A stretch of DNA of 64,000 nt from an uncultured Candidatus Binatia bacterium (GCA_958296235.1 OY282457.1:3281338-3345337), one strand, 5' to 3'; positions 7,987 to 17,315 are shown, counted from the stretch's first letter. Program-made: numbers and translations. The notes: a model not told the origin generated them from the sequence alone.

Positions 7987-8032
7987 CAGAGGATAAGGCC
8001 CGTCCTGAGCCTTGTCGAAGGGAGAGCCCAGC

Positions 8033-9178
8033 GTGTACGGCTTTGAACTGACCCCGGAACAACAGCAACTCAAAGATACGGTCCACAAATTTGCCGTTGA
8101 GGAAATGATTCCAGTTGCGGCAAAGTATGACAAAGAGCAGGAGTTCCCCGACGCTGTGTGTCGCAAAGCCTGGGAGCTGGGCATCCTCAATCCGCTCGTG
8201 CCAACCGCATACGGTGGCCTGGGGCTGGAGGTGTTTGATACCTGCCTGATTGATGAAGAAATTGTCTATGGCTGCGCGGGTATGGCGCTCAATATGGTGG
8301 CCAATAATCTGGCGACTACGCCGCTGCTGGTGGCGGGGAGCGATGAGCAGAAAAAAGCCTACCTTGGCCAGCTTGTCTCCGAGCCGGTCTATGCCGCTTT
8401 CGCTCTGACTGAGCCGGGCGCCGGCTCTGACGCCGCGGCGATCTCAACCACCTATCGTAAAGTCGGCGATGATTTTGTCCTCAACGGAACAAAGCATTTT
8501 ATCTCCAACGGCTCGGTCGCGCATTGGTATGTGACTTTTGCGACCGAGGATAAAAGCCAGGGCCATCGTGCGGTGTCGTGCTTTGTGCTGCCGGCCGACT
8601 CCCCCGGCGTGACGGCCAACCGCATGCACGACAAAATGGGCCAGCGGGCGTCAGACACCGCGGAGATCGTGTTCGAGGATGTCAAGGTGCCGCGCGCCGG
8701 CCTGGTCGGGGCGGAAGGCCAGGGCTTCAAGATTGCCATGCGGACGTTTGACCGCAGCCGGCCCGAGGTGGGCGCCTTTGCCATCGGCATTTCCCAACGC
8801 GCGCTGGATGAATCGGTCAAATACGCCCAGCAGCGGGAAGCCTTTGGCCAGGCCATCGCCAATTTCCAGGCCATCCAGTTCATGCTGGCCGATATGGCGA
8901 TTGAGCTCGAAGCCATGCGTCTTCTGACCTATAAAGCCGCCTGGCTGCTCGACCAGGGCGCGCCCTCGTCTATTGTGTCCAGCTATGCCAAGGCGTTCGG
9001 TGCCGACCGGACCATGCAGATCACCACGAACGCGGTGCAGATTTTCGGCGGCTATGGCTATTTCAGCGAGTATCCGGTGGAAAAACTCATGCGTGACGCC
9101 AAACTGCTCCAGATTTATGAGGGTACGTCTCAGATTCAGCGCGTGGTCATTGCCAAACACTTACTCAGAGGCGCGTAA
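8033..9178 (+). CDS. Acyl-CoA dehydrogenase
   Basis: This is a full-length 381-residue FAD flavoprotein. It has the N-terminal helical domain (FELTPEQQQLKDTVHKFA), the signature AFALTEPGAGSDAA with FHFISNGS-type NGTKHFISNGS, and the C-terminal block QIFGGYGYFSEYPVEKLMRD. YEGTSQIQRVVIAKHLL carries the usual catalytic Glu. It oxidises acyl-CoA to trans-2-enoyl-CoA, passing electrons to ETF. It closely resembles medium/short-chain enzymes. I chose the GTG at 8033; an upstream TTG at 8012 lies inside a dispersed repeat. It pairs logically with the nearby enoyl-CoA hydratase. Confidence 0.9.
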   Translation: MYGFELTPEQQQLKDTVHKFAVEEMIPVAAKYDKEQEFPDAVCRKAWELGILNPLVPTAYGGLGLEVFDTCLIDEEIVYGCAGMALNMVANNLATTPLLVAGSDEQKKAYLGQLVSEPVYAAFALTEPGAGSDAAAISTTYRKVGDDFVLNGTKHFISNGSVAHWYVTFATEDKSQGHRAVSCFVLPADSPGVTANRMHDKMGQRASDTAEIVFEDVKVPRAGLVGAEGQGFKIAMRTFDRSRPEVGAFAIGISQRALDESVKYAQQREAFGQAIANFQAIQFMLADMAIELEAMRLLTYKAAWLLDQGAPSSIVSSYAKAFGADRTMQITTNAVQIFGGYGYFSEYPVEKLMRDAKLLQIYEGTSQIQRVVIAKHLLRGA

Positions 9179-9206
9179 CGGCCCTGAACCGAAAAGGAGG
9201 AATACA

Positions 9207-9863
9207 ATGGCTGAAGAAATGGGAGTCTTTGAAACCATACATTCGATGCGGGCGATGCGCCGGCTCAAACCCGACCCGGTCCCGACAGAGATGATTCGGA
9301 AAATCCTGGACGCCGGAATACGAGCGCCCAGCGGGCAGAATCTTCAGGCCTGGGCGTTTGTCGTGCTCCAGGACCCGGACAACAAGAAGTTTTTTCAGGA
9401 ACGCTACCATCAAGCTATGGTCGATCGCTTTGGTGAGGCGCTCCAGCCCAAAAAAGACGATACCTCTTCCTTTGCCAAGACCGTTCGGGCTGCGCTGCAC
9501 CTCGCCGAACATATGCACGAAGCTCCGGTTTTACTGCTCATCTGCGGCAAACGGGATTGGCCGTTTTCCGTGCCGGCGGAAAAACGCGAGGGCAAGGCCC
9601 CGCCCTCCTACGGCTCCATCTATCCCTGCGTGCAGAACATTTTGCTGGCCTGTCGCGCCCTTGGCCTGGGGGCGAGTCTGACGACCATGCACCAGATGTT
9701 TGAAGACGAGCTGCAAAAGCGCCTGGGCATTCCGTTCGAGTATGGTGTGGTGGCAACCATTCCGATTGGCTTTCCTTCGGGAAAATTCGGACCGGTCACC
9801 CGTCGCCCCGCGCCTGAAGTGACCCACTTTGATCAGTGGGGACAGCACGAACCGCTGACGTAG
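9207..9863 (+). CDS. Nitroreductase family protein
   Basis: The 218-residue protein has the FMN-binding nitroreductase pattern: IHSMRAMRRLKPDPVP, then GIRAPSGQNLQAWAFVVLQD, and near the end SIYPCVQNILLACRALGLG with FEYGVVATIPIGFPSGKFGP. Family enzymes are FMN-dependent and NAD(P)H-linked. They reduce nitro compounds, quinones or, in some branches, iodotyrosine or enones. The ATG at 9207 follows AAAAGGAGG. It sits 28 bp after the acyl-CoA dehydrogenase, so co-transcription is likely. Confidence 0.88.
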   Translation: MAEEMGVFETIHSMRAMRRLKPDPVPTEMIRKILDAGIRAPSGQNLQAWAFVVLQDPDNKKFFQERYHQAMVDRFGEALQPKKDDTSSFAKTVRAALHLAEHMHEAPVLLLICGKRDWPFSVPAEKREGKAPPSYGSIYPCVQNILLACRALGLGASLTTMHQMFEDELQKRLGIPFEYGVVATIPIGFPSGKFGPVTRRPAPEVTHFDQWGQHEPLT

Positions 9864-9971
9864 AGCCGGGGCCGGCGCGTCTCTGTCCCTGGCCGGGCGG
9901 GCAGCCGGCCCGCCCGGCCCGCGGCCTCCGGCGCTCCTGTCCCCCTGTCTTTTTGTAAAAGGAATCCGAAC

Positions 9972-10988
9972 GTGAAATATTCAATGTTTTTGTCCGCCGC
10001 GCCCCACGCCGAAATGGTCGGCTGGGTGAAAAAATACGAAGCCGCGGGATTTGATTCACTCTGGCAGGCGGAATTGACCAATTCCGCGCTCATTCCCCTG
10101 GCCGGCATCGCGCCCAATATTCAGACCATAAAAATCGGCGCCGGGGTGGTGCTGGCCTTTAATCACAGTCCGGTGATGCTCGCCTTTCAGGCATTGGACC
10201 TTGACTTGTTGAGTCAGGGCCGATTCACGCTCGGTCTGGGAGTCGCCCACCAACACCGCAATAACAACTGGTACGCCGGACAAGACGCGGGCAAACCGGT
10301 CAGTCAAATGCGCGAGTATATTGAGGTCCTGCATCTCATTATGGACAAAGCCGAGACGGGTGGCGAGGTGAACTACGAAGGCCAGTTCTACAATATCCGC
10401 GCCCGTAATTTCTTCCCGCGTCCGACTCCGAAGCTACGGCCACGGGTGCCTCTCTATGTTGCCGCGGTCAAACCACGCATGGCCGCTCTCACCGGTGAAC
10501 TGGGCGACGGCCTCATTGGGAATCCGATGTTCTCGCCACAACATGTCCGCGAGAATATCCTGCCGCCGCTCAAAACTGGTCTTGACCGGGCCGGTCGCAG
10601 CCGCTCCGATGTCGAGGTCCTGGGCCAATGCTTTGTGGTCATTGACGATGATCTGGCAACCGCCCGGCGGGTCGGCGCGGGCGCTATGCTGTTCAGTATC
10701 TGGGCGCGGATTTACGATGATATCTTTGCCGCGCACGGCTTTGCCGACACGGTTGAACAGGTCAGAGCGCTCCAGAAGACGCCGGACAAAGACAAGGGCT
10801 TTGATCTTATTCCGAATGAAATGGTCGATGCCTTTTGTGCGGTCGGCCCGATTGATCGCGTTCGCGCCAAGCTGAACGAGCGCGAGGGCCTGCTCGACAC
10901 GACCATTCTCGCTGTCCCCAATACCGGCACAACCCAAGAACAGCGGGACCACTATCGAGACAAAATCCTGGAATCATTCTCGGCCTAG
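9972..10988 (+). CDS. LLM-class flavin/F420-dependent oxidoreductase
   Basis: The 338-residue luciferase-like TIM barrel has GFDSLWQAELTNSALIPLAG, IKIGAGVVLAFNHSPVMLAF and LDLLSQGRFTLGLGVAHQH. VPLYVAAVKPRMAALTGELGDGLIG is the second signature. It uses a GTG start at 9972, preceded by TAAAAGGAATCC. It is most like the branch annotated as TIGR03617-type F420-dependent enzymes, by the GLGVAHQHRNNNW block. A strong GC hairpin follows the stop. Confidence 0.85.
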   Translation: MKYSMFLSAAPHAEMVGWVKKYEAAGFDSLWQAELTNSALIPLAGIAPNIQTIKIGAGVVLAFNHSPVMLAFQALDLDLLSQGRFTLGLGVAHQHRNNNWYAGQDAGKPVSQMREYIEVLHLIMDKAETGGEVNYEGQFYNIRARNFFPRPTPKLRPRVPLYVAAVKPRMAALTGELGDGLIGNPMFSPQHVRENILPPLKTGLDRAGRSRSDVEVLGQCFVVIDDDLATARRVGAGAMLFSIWARIYDDIFAAHGFADTVEQVRALQKTPDKDKGFDLIPNEMVDAFCAVGPIDRVRAKLNEREGLLDTTILAVPNTGTTQEQRDHYRDKILESFSA

Positions 10989-11005
10989 ATGATTGTTCTC
11001 TTGTC

Positions 11006-11026
11006 CCCGCTCCCAGCGGGAGCGGG
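11006..11026 (+). terminator. GC-rich hairpin, possible terminator
   Basis: CCCGCTCCC and GGGAGCGGG form a perfect 9-bp stem with an AGC loop 18 bp after the LLM stop. There is no T-run after it, so it may instead be part of the repeat cluster that follows. Confidence 0.4.
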
Positions 11027-11048
11027 CCTCTTGTCTTTCCCTTGTCTT

Positions 11049-11108
11049 TCCCTCTCCTCTGGAGGGAGAGGGTGGCCCTGAGCCTGTCGAAGGGCCGGGT
11101 GAGGGGGC
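11049..11108 (-). repeat. Dispersed hairpin repeat, second copy
   Basis: CCCTCTCC and GGAGAGGG arms are followed by CCCTGAGCCTGTCGAAGGG and GGGTGAGGGGG. Read on the minus strand this has the same order of parts as the element at 5152-5219: CCCCCTCACCC, CTTCGACAGGCTCAGG, then the CTCTCC hairpin. The 250-bp gap between the LLM and SDR genes is filled mainly by it and by GGAGAGGG-rich sequence. Confidence 0.6.
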
Positions 11109-11238
11109 GGACGGACCGGCCTGGGGGCCGGCGACACAATGTACAGCACACGTCTGGAAGGAGAGGGCTAGGGAGAGGGGGTCCCCGACAGGTGGGGGCA
11201 GGTTTCCCTCGGGTCCATACGCAAAGGAGAGCAAACCC

Positions 11239-11994
11239 ATGAGTACACACACCAAAGTCGCCCTGATTACCGGGGCGGGCACTGGAATTGGAAAAGCGAG
11301 CGCCCTGGCGCTTGTCCGGGAAGGCTACGCCGTTGTCCTGGCCGGGCGACGGGTTGAACTGCTGAAAGCAACGGCAGAAGAGGCCGGCCGTGAAGCCCAG
11401 ACGCTTATTGCGCCCACCGATGTCAGTGACCCAGACGCTATTCGTGCCCTGTTTGCCTCAACAAAAGAGACCTTTGGCCGGCTTGACGTGTTATTCAACA
11501 ACGCCGGCATTGGCGCCCCGCCCGTCCCCCTGGAAGAACTACCGTACGAACAGTGGAAAGCCGTTGTAGACCTGAATCTGACCGGCGCGTTTGTCTGCAC
11601 CCAGGAAGCGTTCAAGATCATGAAAGACCAGGACCCGCGGGGAGGGCGCATCATCAACAACGGCTCCATATCGGCTCATGTGCCCCGGCCCAACTCCGCC
11701 CCCTACACCTCGACCAAACACGCCATGACCGGCCTGACCAGATCGACCTCACTTGACGGGCGCAAATACGATATTGCCTGCGGCCAGATCGATATCGGCA
11801 ACGCCGCGACCGACATGACCGCGGTCATGCAACGTGGCGTGCCGCAACCGAACGGTTCCGTCGCAGCCGAGCCGACCTTCGATGTCGAACACGTCGCCCA
11901 GGCGGTGGTGTACATGGCCAACCTGCCGCTTGACGCCAACGTACAGTTCATGACGGTTATGGCGACAAAGATGCCGTTTATCGGACGGGGCTAA
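11239..11994 (+). CDS. Short-chain dehydrogenase/reductase (SDR)
   Basis: This is a classical SDR of 251 residues. It has the cofactor motif [15 protein letters not shown], the NNAGIG structural motif, a Ser in [12 protein letters not shown], and [12 protein letters not shown] with the YxxxK catalytic pair. [23 protein letters not shown] is the substrate-loop region and is typical of a well-populated bacterial subgroup of unknown substrate. ATG at 11239 follows AAAGGAGAG. It closes the catabolic run and could oxidise an alcohol made by an upstream enzyme such as the dehalogenase; that is only an inference. Confidence 0.85.
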   Translation: MSTHTKVALITGAGTGIGKASALALVREGYAVVLAGRRVELLKATAEEAGREAQTLIAPTDVSDPDAIRALFASTKETFGRLDVLFNNAGIGAPPVPLEELPYEQWKAVVDLNLTGAFVCTQEAFKIMKDQDPRGGRIINNGSISAHVPRPNSAPYTSTKHAMTGLTRSTSLDGRKYDIACGQIDIGNAATDMTAVMQRGVPQPNGSVAAEPTFDVEHVAQAVVYMANLPLDANVQFMTVMATKMPFIGRG

Positions 11995-12011
11995 ATAAGC
12001 ACTTACCCTCC

Positions 12012-12290
12012 ATGATCCGCTCCTTTGCCGACAGGGAAACCGAACCCCTTTTTCATTCGGAGAAAAGCCGCCGCTTTGCAGCAATCTCGCGGGTTGCCCT
12101 GAGAAAACTCATTCAAATGAATCAGGCCCGCACTCTCAGTGACTTATCTGTTCCGCCTGGCAACCGCCTGGAAGGGCTCCGGGGCGCACTTTCGGGCTTT
12201 CATTCCATTCGCATCAATGCTCAGTGGCGTATTATCTTCCGCTGGACGGATTCCGGCCCGGAACAGGTCGCTATCATCGATTACCATTGA
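12012..12290 (+). CDS. higB: HigB-type toxin (RelE superfamily)
   Basis: The 92-residue protein starts [15 protein letters not shown] and ends [24 protein letters not shown], with [20 protein letters not shown] between. This is the complete HigB/plasmid-maintenance killer pattern: a ribosome-dependent mRNA interferase. HigB normally precedes its antitoxin, and higA follows here after 25 bp. The full-length sequence and intact C-terminal catalytic block suggest it is active. Confidence 0.92.
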   Translation: MIRSFADRETEPLFHSEKSRRFAAISRVALRKLIQMNQARTLSDLSVPPGNRLEGLRGALSGFHSIRINAQWRIIFRWTDSGPEQVAIIDYH

Positions 12291-12315
12291 CAAAACCCCT
12301 ATAACGTTACACGGT

Positions 12316-12621
12316 ATGGAAATGCAAAACTCTATCACACCCGGCGAGATTCTTCTTGAAGAATACCTCAAGCCAATGGGCATTTCGCAGAATGCTATGG
12401 CTCGTGCAATCGGGGTAGCCCCGCGGGCTATCAACGAAATCGTTCACGGCAAACGTTCCATTACGCCGGCGATGTCCATACGCTTTGGCGCGTTCTTCGG
12501 TCAGTCCGACGAGTTCTGGCACGGCCTTCAGGTCGAGTGTGACTTTCGCGCCCTGACCAAGAAAAGAAAAAGGCTGATTGCCCGCATCCGGCCAGCGTCA
12601 ACCGTGAGTCATGTACCCTGA
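12316..12621 (+). CDS. higA: HigA-type antitoxin (XRE helix-turn-helix)
   Basis: The 101-residue protein has [20 protein letters not shown], then the helix-turn-helix [20 protein letters not shown] and [22 protein letters not shown], a textbook HigA/VapI antitoxin. It should neutralise HigB and repress the higBA promoter upstream of 12012. I used the ATG at 12316; a second ATG follows at codon 3. Stop at 12621 is followed by a HicB-like stub. Confidence 0.92.
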   Translation: MEMQNSITPGEILLEEYLKPMGISQNAMARAIGVAPRAINEIVHGKRSITPAMSIRFGAFFGQSDEFWHGLQVECDFRALTKKRKRLIARIRPASTVSHVP

Positions 12622-12652
12622 CTCTTGTGGCAAATTTATTTCGGAGGAGATA

Positions 12653-12751
12653 ATGGACCGTAGATGGAAATATGAAATCCTCCTGTATTGGAGCGAAGAG
12701 GACCATGCCTACCTTGCAGAAATCCCTTTGAAAGCGGGGGATGGCACTTAG
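12653..12751 (+). pseudogene. HicB-like antitoxin stub
   Basis: A strong GGAGGAG site precedes an ATG at 12653. The 32-residue product, WKYEILLYWSEEDHAYLAEI, matches the first strand and helix of HicB antitoxins (YWSEEDxAYxAEVP) and then stops at TAG 12749. The rest of HicB and any HicA partner are absent. I infer a decayed HicAB module. Confidence 0.65.
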
Positions 12752-12772
12752 AAAAGAGGGAATCATAATTTC

Positions 12773-13849
12773 ATGTCTATTTTCGAGATGACGCCTGACT
12801 CTCTGAAAGCCCTTGAACGCACGGACTTTGCCAGCCAGGGACTCCGAGAAAGGAGCGATTTACAGCGCCTCATTCGGGATCAAATCGAGGTGCTTGACTC
12901 CGACCTGCTGGTTATTAGTGAAGAGTTTGGCGATTGGGAGGAGTCGAAACGGCGTATAGACCTGCTTGCTGTTGACAGAGAGGCAAACCTGGTTGTGATC
13001 GAGTTAAAGCGAACTGAGAGCGGCGGCCATATGGAACTGCAAGCGCTCCGGTATGCCGCGATGGTCTCAACCATGACGTTCGATAAAGCGGTCAATATCT
13101 ACCGCGACCACCTCCAAGGGCTGAATCGCGATGATGACCCTGAGAGCAGTCTGCTGGAATTCCTCGAATGGGATGAACCGGATGAGGAGCGTTTTGCCCA
13201 AGATGTCCGAGTGATACTGGCATCTGCTGACTTTTCCAAGGAACTCACGACAGCAGTCATGTGGCTGAATCAGCGCGATCTCGATATTCGGTGTATTCGT
13301 CTCCGGCCTTATTCCGACGGTGATCGGGTTTTCCTGGATGTCCAACAGGTTATTCCGCTTCCTGAGATAGAAGAGTTTCAAGTTCAAGTGAGAGAGAAAG
13401 TCCAGCGAGAGAGGCAGACGAGAAGCGCTGGTCCAGATACGACCCGTTATGATGTCGCTGTCCTGGGACGGGAATATAAGAATTTGCCGAAGAGGAGAGC
13501 GCTTCTTCAAGTGATTCAGACACTTCTTCAATCGGGTGATTCTTCACCTCAAAAAATTGCAAGCAAAGTAACCGGAATCTCCTACGAGAGCATGTTTGTA
13601 TCCGTAGAGGGAAATTTCAATAATCAGCAGGAGTTTATCGAATCGGCAGAGCGACAAGGTGTAGAGTCTGGGAGAGGCTTTAATTCTGGATATTGGTTTG
13701 CCGGGAGTGACGAGCTTTTGCACTCCGATGGGCGGACATATGCGCTCAGAGCGAATGTATGGCATAAAGAAATATGGATAGGAGCAATGCGGGCTTTGCA
13801 AACCCATTTCCCACAAGCCAACATACAATTCCGTCCGTCGGAAAGATAA
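12773..13849 (+). CDS. NucS/DUF91-like PD-(D/E)XK nuclease family protein
   Basis: In the 358-residue protein, residues 25-105 form a PD-(D/E)XK nuclease core: RIDLLAVDREANLVVIELKR supplies the Asp and the ExK pair, and LQALRYAAMV supplies the trailing Gln helix. This matches the DUF91/NucS-like endonuclease domain. The C-terminal half (from about 240) holds a helical, possibly DNA-binding region and ends HFPQANIQFRPSER. The lack of a PIP-box-like tail argues against archaeal/actinobacterial mismatch repair NucS; a defence or repair role is possible. It lies next to higBA and the HicB stub. Confidence 0.7.
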   Translation: MSIFEMTPDSLKALERTDFASQGLRERSDLQRLIRDQIEVLDSDLLVISEEFGDWEESKRRIDLLAVDREANLVVIELKRTESGGHMELQALRYAAMVSTMTFDKAVNIYRDHLQGLNRDDDPESSLLEFLEWDEPDEERFAQDVRVILASADFSKELTTAVMWLNQRDLDIRCIRLRPYSDGDRVFLDVQQVIPLPEIEEFQVQVREKVQRERQTRSAGPDTTRYDVAVLGREYKNLPKRRALLQVIQTLLQSGDSSPQKIASKVTGISYESMFVSVEGNFNNQQEFIESAERQGVESGRGFNSGYWFAGSDELLHSDGRTYALRANVWHKEIWIGAMRALQTHFPQANIQFRPSER

Positions 13850-13882
13850 AATCCTGACGACTTCTCTCCCTAGACCATCCCC

Positions 13883-15202
13883 GTGACCTCCCGCCTGCGC
13901 CGGACGCTCAGCCTTGCCCTGCCCATTATGGGCGGCATGATCTCCCAGAACATTATGAATCTGGTGGACACGGCCATGCTGGGCGTACTCGGCGACGAGG
14001 CCCTGGCCTCGGTCGGACTGGCTCAGTTCTCGACCTTTACCTGCGGCGCATTCATTATCGGTCTGGCAACCGGGGTGCAGGCTACCTCGGCCCGCTGGCT
14101 GGGGGCCGGCCGCACAGATGAAATCGCGATTCCATTAAACGGCGGGCTGCTGCTTGTGCTGCTGTTCGGGCTGCCCACCTCGTTCCTGCTGATACAGCTC
14201 GCGCCGGCCCTGTTCGCCGTGCTCAGCCCGGACGCTGCGGTCACTGGCCACGGCACGGTCTATTTTCAGGCGCGGCTGGTTGGTCTGCTCGCTATGGGCG
14301 TCAACTTTGTCTTCCGTGGCTACTGGAACGCGGTCAACCTGTCCAAGTTCTATATGCGCTCCATCATTCTGATGAACGTGACCAATATCTTCCTCAACTG
14401 GGTCTTGATCTTCGGCCACCTCGGCGCGCCGCGCCTGGGTGTCGTCGGGGCCGGCATCGGCACGACCGCGGCCTTGTATATCGGGTCGGTCACATATCTG
14501 CTCACCGCCTTGCGCCACGCCCGTGACCACGGCTTTCTGGCCCGTTGGCCGGACCGGGCCACACTGCTGACCCTGTTGCGGCTCTCGATTCCAGCCGGCA
14601 TTCAGCACGTCTTCTTTGCCGCCGGCATGTTGGCCTTCTTCTGGATTCTGGGCAATATCGGCACCGCGGAACTGGCCGCGGGGCACGTCTTGTCCAACCT
14701 GCTGCTGCTGTGGCTGCTGTTGACCAACGGCTTCGGACTGGCCGCGGCCTCCTTTGTCGGCCAAGCCCTGGGCGCCGGTCAGGTATCGGAGGCCCGGGCC
14801 TGGGGCTGGTATGTGACCCGACTCTCCATGCTGGTGGTCGGCGGCCTGGCCCTGCCGGCCTTGCTCGCACCCGACCTGTTTCTGCTGCTGTTCCTGCGCG
14901 ACCCGACGACGCTGGCGCTCGCCCGGCTGCCGCTGCAACTCACCGCCGCCACTATGGCGCTCGAAGCCCTCGGCGTGGTGCTGATGAATGCCCACTATGG
15001 AGCCGGGCATAGCCGGCGGGTGATGGTCATATCCCTGACTATGCAGTGGTGCCTGTTTCTGCCTGTTGCCTTTGCCATGCAATCGCTCTGGGGATACGGT
15101 CTGCTGGCTATCTGGGTCGCCAACCTCGCCTATCGTATCCTCCAGTCCGTCACCTTTGTCTGGAGTTGGCAGGCCGGCGGTTGGACCCGGGTCCGGGTGT
15201 AA
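13883..15202 (+). CDS. MATE-family efflux transporter (DinF/NorM-like)
   Basis: This 439-residue membrane protein has about 12 hydrophobic segments. It starts LSLALPIMGGMISQNIMNLVDTA and contains ALASVGLAQFSTF and GLATGVQATSARWLGAGR, the MATE N-lobe signatures. LLTNGFGLAAASFVGQALGAG is the matching C-lobe block. MATE proteins export cationic drugs or metabolites in exchange for Na+ or H+ across the inner membrane. The start is a GTG at 13883 with weak upstream sites. Confidence 0.88.
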   Translation: MTSRLRRTLSLALPIMGGMISQNIMNLVDTAMLGVLGDEALASVGLAQFSTFTCGAFIIGLATGVQATSARWLGAGRTDEIAIPLNGGLLLVLLFGLPTSFLLIQLAPALFAVLSPDAAVTGHGTVYFQARLVGLLAMGVNFVFRGYWNAVNLSKFYMRSIILMNVTNIFLNWVLIFGHLGAPRLGVVGAGIGTTAALYIGSVTYLLTALRHARDHGFLARWPDRATLLTLLRLSIPAGIQHVFFAAGMLAFFWILGNIGTAELAAGHVLSNLLLLWLLLTNGFGLAAASFVGQALGAGQVSEARAWGWYVTRLSMLVVGGLALPALLAPDLFLLLFLRDPTTLALARLPLQLTAATMALEALGVVLMNAHYGAGHSRRVMVISLTMQWCLFLPVAFAMQSLWGYGLLAIWVANLAYRILQSVTFVWSWQAGGWTRVRV

Positions 15203-15277
15203 CCGAGAGTGTGGACGTGCTGCCCGGAGTCCGCATCTGTCTTGTTTTGTCACTCGGTTCATTCGTAGAATGGAGAC

Positions 15278-15679
15278 ATGGCACCCGCCCCTCAACGGGG
15301 GAGACACGCCTCAACTGCGTCGTCCCGGCCGGCTTCTCCCCTGACACTCCAGCAGCAGTATGCGGCTGCTACACGACCGCTCAGCCGCCATTTCGCTCAG
15401 ATTGATGCCTGGCTCGTCGATAACGAACCGGCAGTCTGGCAACAGCTCCATCAGGCGGATGATGAACTCTTCCAGTTAAGCCAGCTCAACGTCTCAGAGA
15501 GTCGCTACCAGGCAGCGCTTGCGGCGTTTGTTGCCCGGTGCGAAGCAGCCGAACAGCGCTACTACGAAGCGCATCCAGCCGAGTTCCGCCTCCCACCTCT
15601 GCCCGAAGGCGAACGGATTGCCGTTTATTACGAGCTGAATGACGGTTCGCTGCACAAGGTGAGCGGAGCGGACATATAG
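15278..15679 (+). CDS. Hypothetical protein, helical
   Basis: I do not recognise this 133-residue protein. The first 25 residues are low-complexity (Ala, Ser, Pro, Arg). The rest predicts helices rich in Gln and Ala (LTLQQQYAAATRPLSRHF, YQAALAAFVARCEAAEQRYY), ending in a short strand-like stretch ERIAVYYELNDGSLHKVSG. There is no signal peptide. The ATG follows AATGGAGAC, a reasonable ribosome site. It lies between MATE and MFS transporters on the same strand, with no clear functional link. Confidence 0.5.
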   Translation: MAPAPQRGRHASTASSRPASPLTLQQQYAAATRPLSRHFAQIDAWLVDNEPAVWQQLHQADDELFQLSQLNVSESRYQAALAAFVARCEAAEQRYYEAHPAEFRLPPLPEGERIAVYYELNDGSLHKVSGADI

Positions 15680-15806
15680 GGTCTCCCTCTTAGCTCTCCC
15701 GACTGCGTTCGCAAGAGGGCAAGAATCCGGTACAGTAGCCCGACTCATTTGCAGCGACCGATTGTTGGACGAAGACCGGTCGATACAAAAAGGGGAAGAC
15801 CGGAGC

Positions 15807-17102
15807 ATGACGGACCTTGTTGGATTTTCCGGGCTGGCCGCCCTGCGCGCCTACTGGCCACGCCGCTTTACGCTCGTGGGCCTGTGCTTTTGCAGCACCT
15901 TTATTTGTTATATCGACCGGGTCAATATCTCGGTCGCCATTCTTCCCATGGCCCAGGAGTACGGTTGGACCCAAACCACCCAAGGGATTGTCCTGTCCTC
16001 ATTCTTTTACGGCTATCTGGCCACCCAGATTTTCGGTGGCTGGATGGCAGACCGTTATGGCGGAAAAATGGTCCTTGGCTGGGGTGTGTTGCTGTGGTCC
16101 TTCTTTACCCTGGTGACGCCACCCGCGGCAGCGATTTCACTCACTGCGCTCTTTCTCGCCAGGGTTGGCATGGGGTTGGGGGAAGGCGTCGCCTTTCCGG
16201 CCATTTACAACCTCTTTGCGCGCTGGGTGCCGGGCCAGGAGCGAGCCCGCTCAGCCGCGCTCAACGTGAGCGGCGTCTCCCTTGGCACCGTGGCGGCCCT
16301 GCTGCTGACGCCGACCATCGTGGTGGCCTGGGGCTGGCCGCTGGTGTTTTACCTGTTCGGCGGGCTGGGGTTTATCTGGTATCTCTTCTGGCACTCCCGT
16401 GTCACCGACACGCCGGAAACCCATCCCACCATCGCTCCCACAGAAGTCGCCTATATCCGTGCGCACGTTCCTCCGATTCCGGCCAACGCGACAATCCCGT
16501 GGCGACACCTGCTGTCCAAAACTGCGGTCTGGGCCATCGTGATTAACCACTTTTGTTCCAACTGGGGCTTCTACGTTATTCTGACCTGGCTGCCGACCTA
16601 TTTTACCCAGGCGCTTGGGGTCGATCTCCGCCAGGTCGGGCTGTACGCCATCCTGCCCTGGCTGGCCATGTTTGTCATGGCCAATGTCGCCGGCTGGATC
16701 GCAGACAGTCTGCTGCAACGCGGCCTGTCCGTTACCTTTGTGCGCAAGCTGATGCAGAGCATTGGTTTTTTCGGTCCGGCGCTCTTTCTCTTTTTGATTG
16801 GCAGCGTCACCTCGGCCTTGCAGGCAGTCAGCTATATGTGCTGTGTGCTGGGGCTGGGCGCTTTTGCGCTGTCCGGCTTTGCGGTGAACCACCTCGATAT
16901 CGGCCCGCGTTACGCTGGTATTCTGCTGGGTCTCTCAAACACGGCTGGAACGATTCCGGGCATTATCGGTGTCACCCTGACCGGCTACATCCTGGATGCC
17001 ACCGGTTCCTGGAGCCTGGTCTTTTTGATCGCCTCCGGCCTGTATGTTTTTGGGGCGGTGGTCTGGCTGCTATGTGCCACCGGCGAGCAGGTGTTTGAGT
17101 AG
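15807..17102 (+). CDS. MFS transporter, anion:cation symporter (ACS) type
   Basis: The 431-residue protein has 12 predicted membrane segments. CYIDRVNISVAILPMAQEYG in segment 1 is typical of the ACS/SLC17 family (hexuronate, galactonate, phthalate and related organic acids). GGWMADRYGGKMVLGWGV is the MFS A-loop motif, and FLARVGMGLGEGVAFPAIYN and WVPGQERARSAALNVSG are further ACS signatures. It probably imports an organic anion with H+ or Na+. ATG at 15807 with GGGGAAGACCGGAG upstream is preferred over 15762. Confidence 0.88.
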   Translation: MTDLVGFSGLAALRAYWPRRFTLVGLCFCSTFICYIDRVNISVAILPMAQEYGWTQTTQGIVLSSFFYGYLATQIFGGWMADRYGGKMVLGWGVLLWSFFTLVTPPAAAISLTALFLARVGMGLGEGVAFPAIYNLFARWVPGQERARSAALNVSGVSLGTVAALLLTPTIVVAWGWPLVFYLFGGLGFIWYLFWHSRVTDTPETHPTIAPTEVAYIRAHVPPIPANATIPWRHLLSKTAVWAIVINHFCSNWGFYVILTWLPTYFTQALGVDLRQVGLYAILPWLAMFVMANVAGWIADSLLQRGLSVTFVRKLMQSIGFFGPALFLFLIGSVTSALQAVSYMCCVLGLGAFALSGFAVNHLDIGPRYAGILLGLSNTAGTIPGIIGVTLTGYILDATGSWSLVFLIASGLYVFGAVVWLLCATGEQVFE

Positions 17103-17110
17103 GCCCGGAC

Positions 17111-17314
17111 CTATTCCGGTTTCTTTTTGATCTCGTAGCCCAGCTCTTCAACGGCCAGCAGGATGTCGGCAATGGCCGTGAAATCCTGAATATCCGCATG
17201 GCCCATACGGATGCTGACGGCGTAGTTTGAGCCGTAGGGATGCTTGGTCCGCCGATGCTGAAAGACTGCTTTGGCGAGCCTGAGGAGGTCGAACTTCGGA
17301 CTCTCGTTTGCCAT
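17111..17314 (-). CDS. Small conserved-looking hypothetical protein
   Basis: The 67-residue acidic/basic mixed protein (KFDLLRLAKAVFQHRRTKHP, then IQDFTAIADILLAVEELGYE) is not recognised. Its ATG lies 1 bp after the stop of the TusA-like gene, so the two are surely co-translated. I chose this ATG over a TTG at 17326. It converges with the MFS transporter. Confidence 0.55.
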   Translation of the reverse strand: MANESPKFDLLRLAKAVFQHRRTKHPYGSNYAVSIRMGHADIQDFTAIADILLAVEELGYEIKKKPE

Positions 17315-17315
17315 G

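Noticed and set aside
10993..11238. Upstream extension of the SDR at 11239
   Set aside because: The extra 82 residues come from the hairpin repeat cluster; the ATG at 11239 has AAAGGAGAG and the normal SDR N-terminus.
14135..15307. 390-residue minus-strand frame over the MATE gene
   Set aside because: Gln/Gly/Arg-rich low-complexity product, opposite a clear transporter; a shadow frame.
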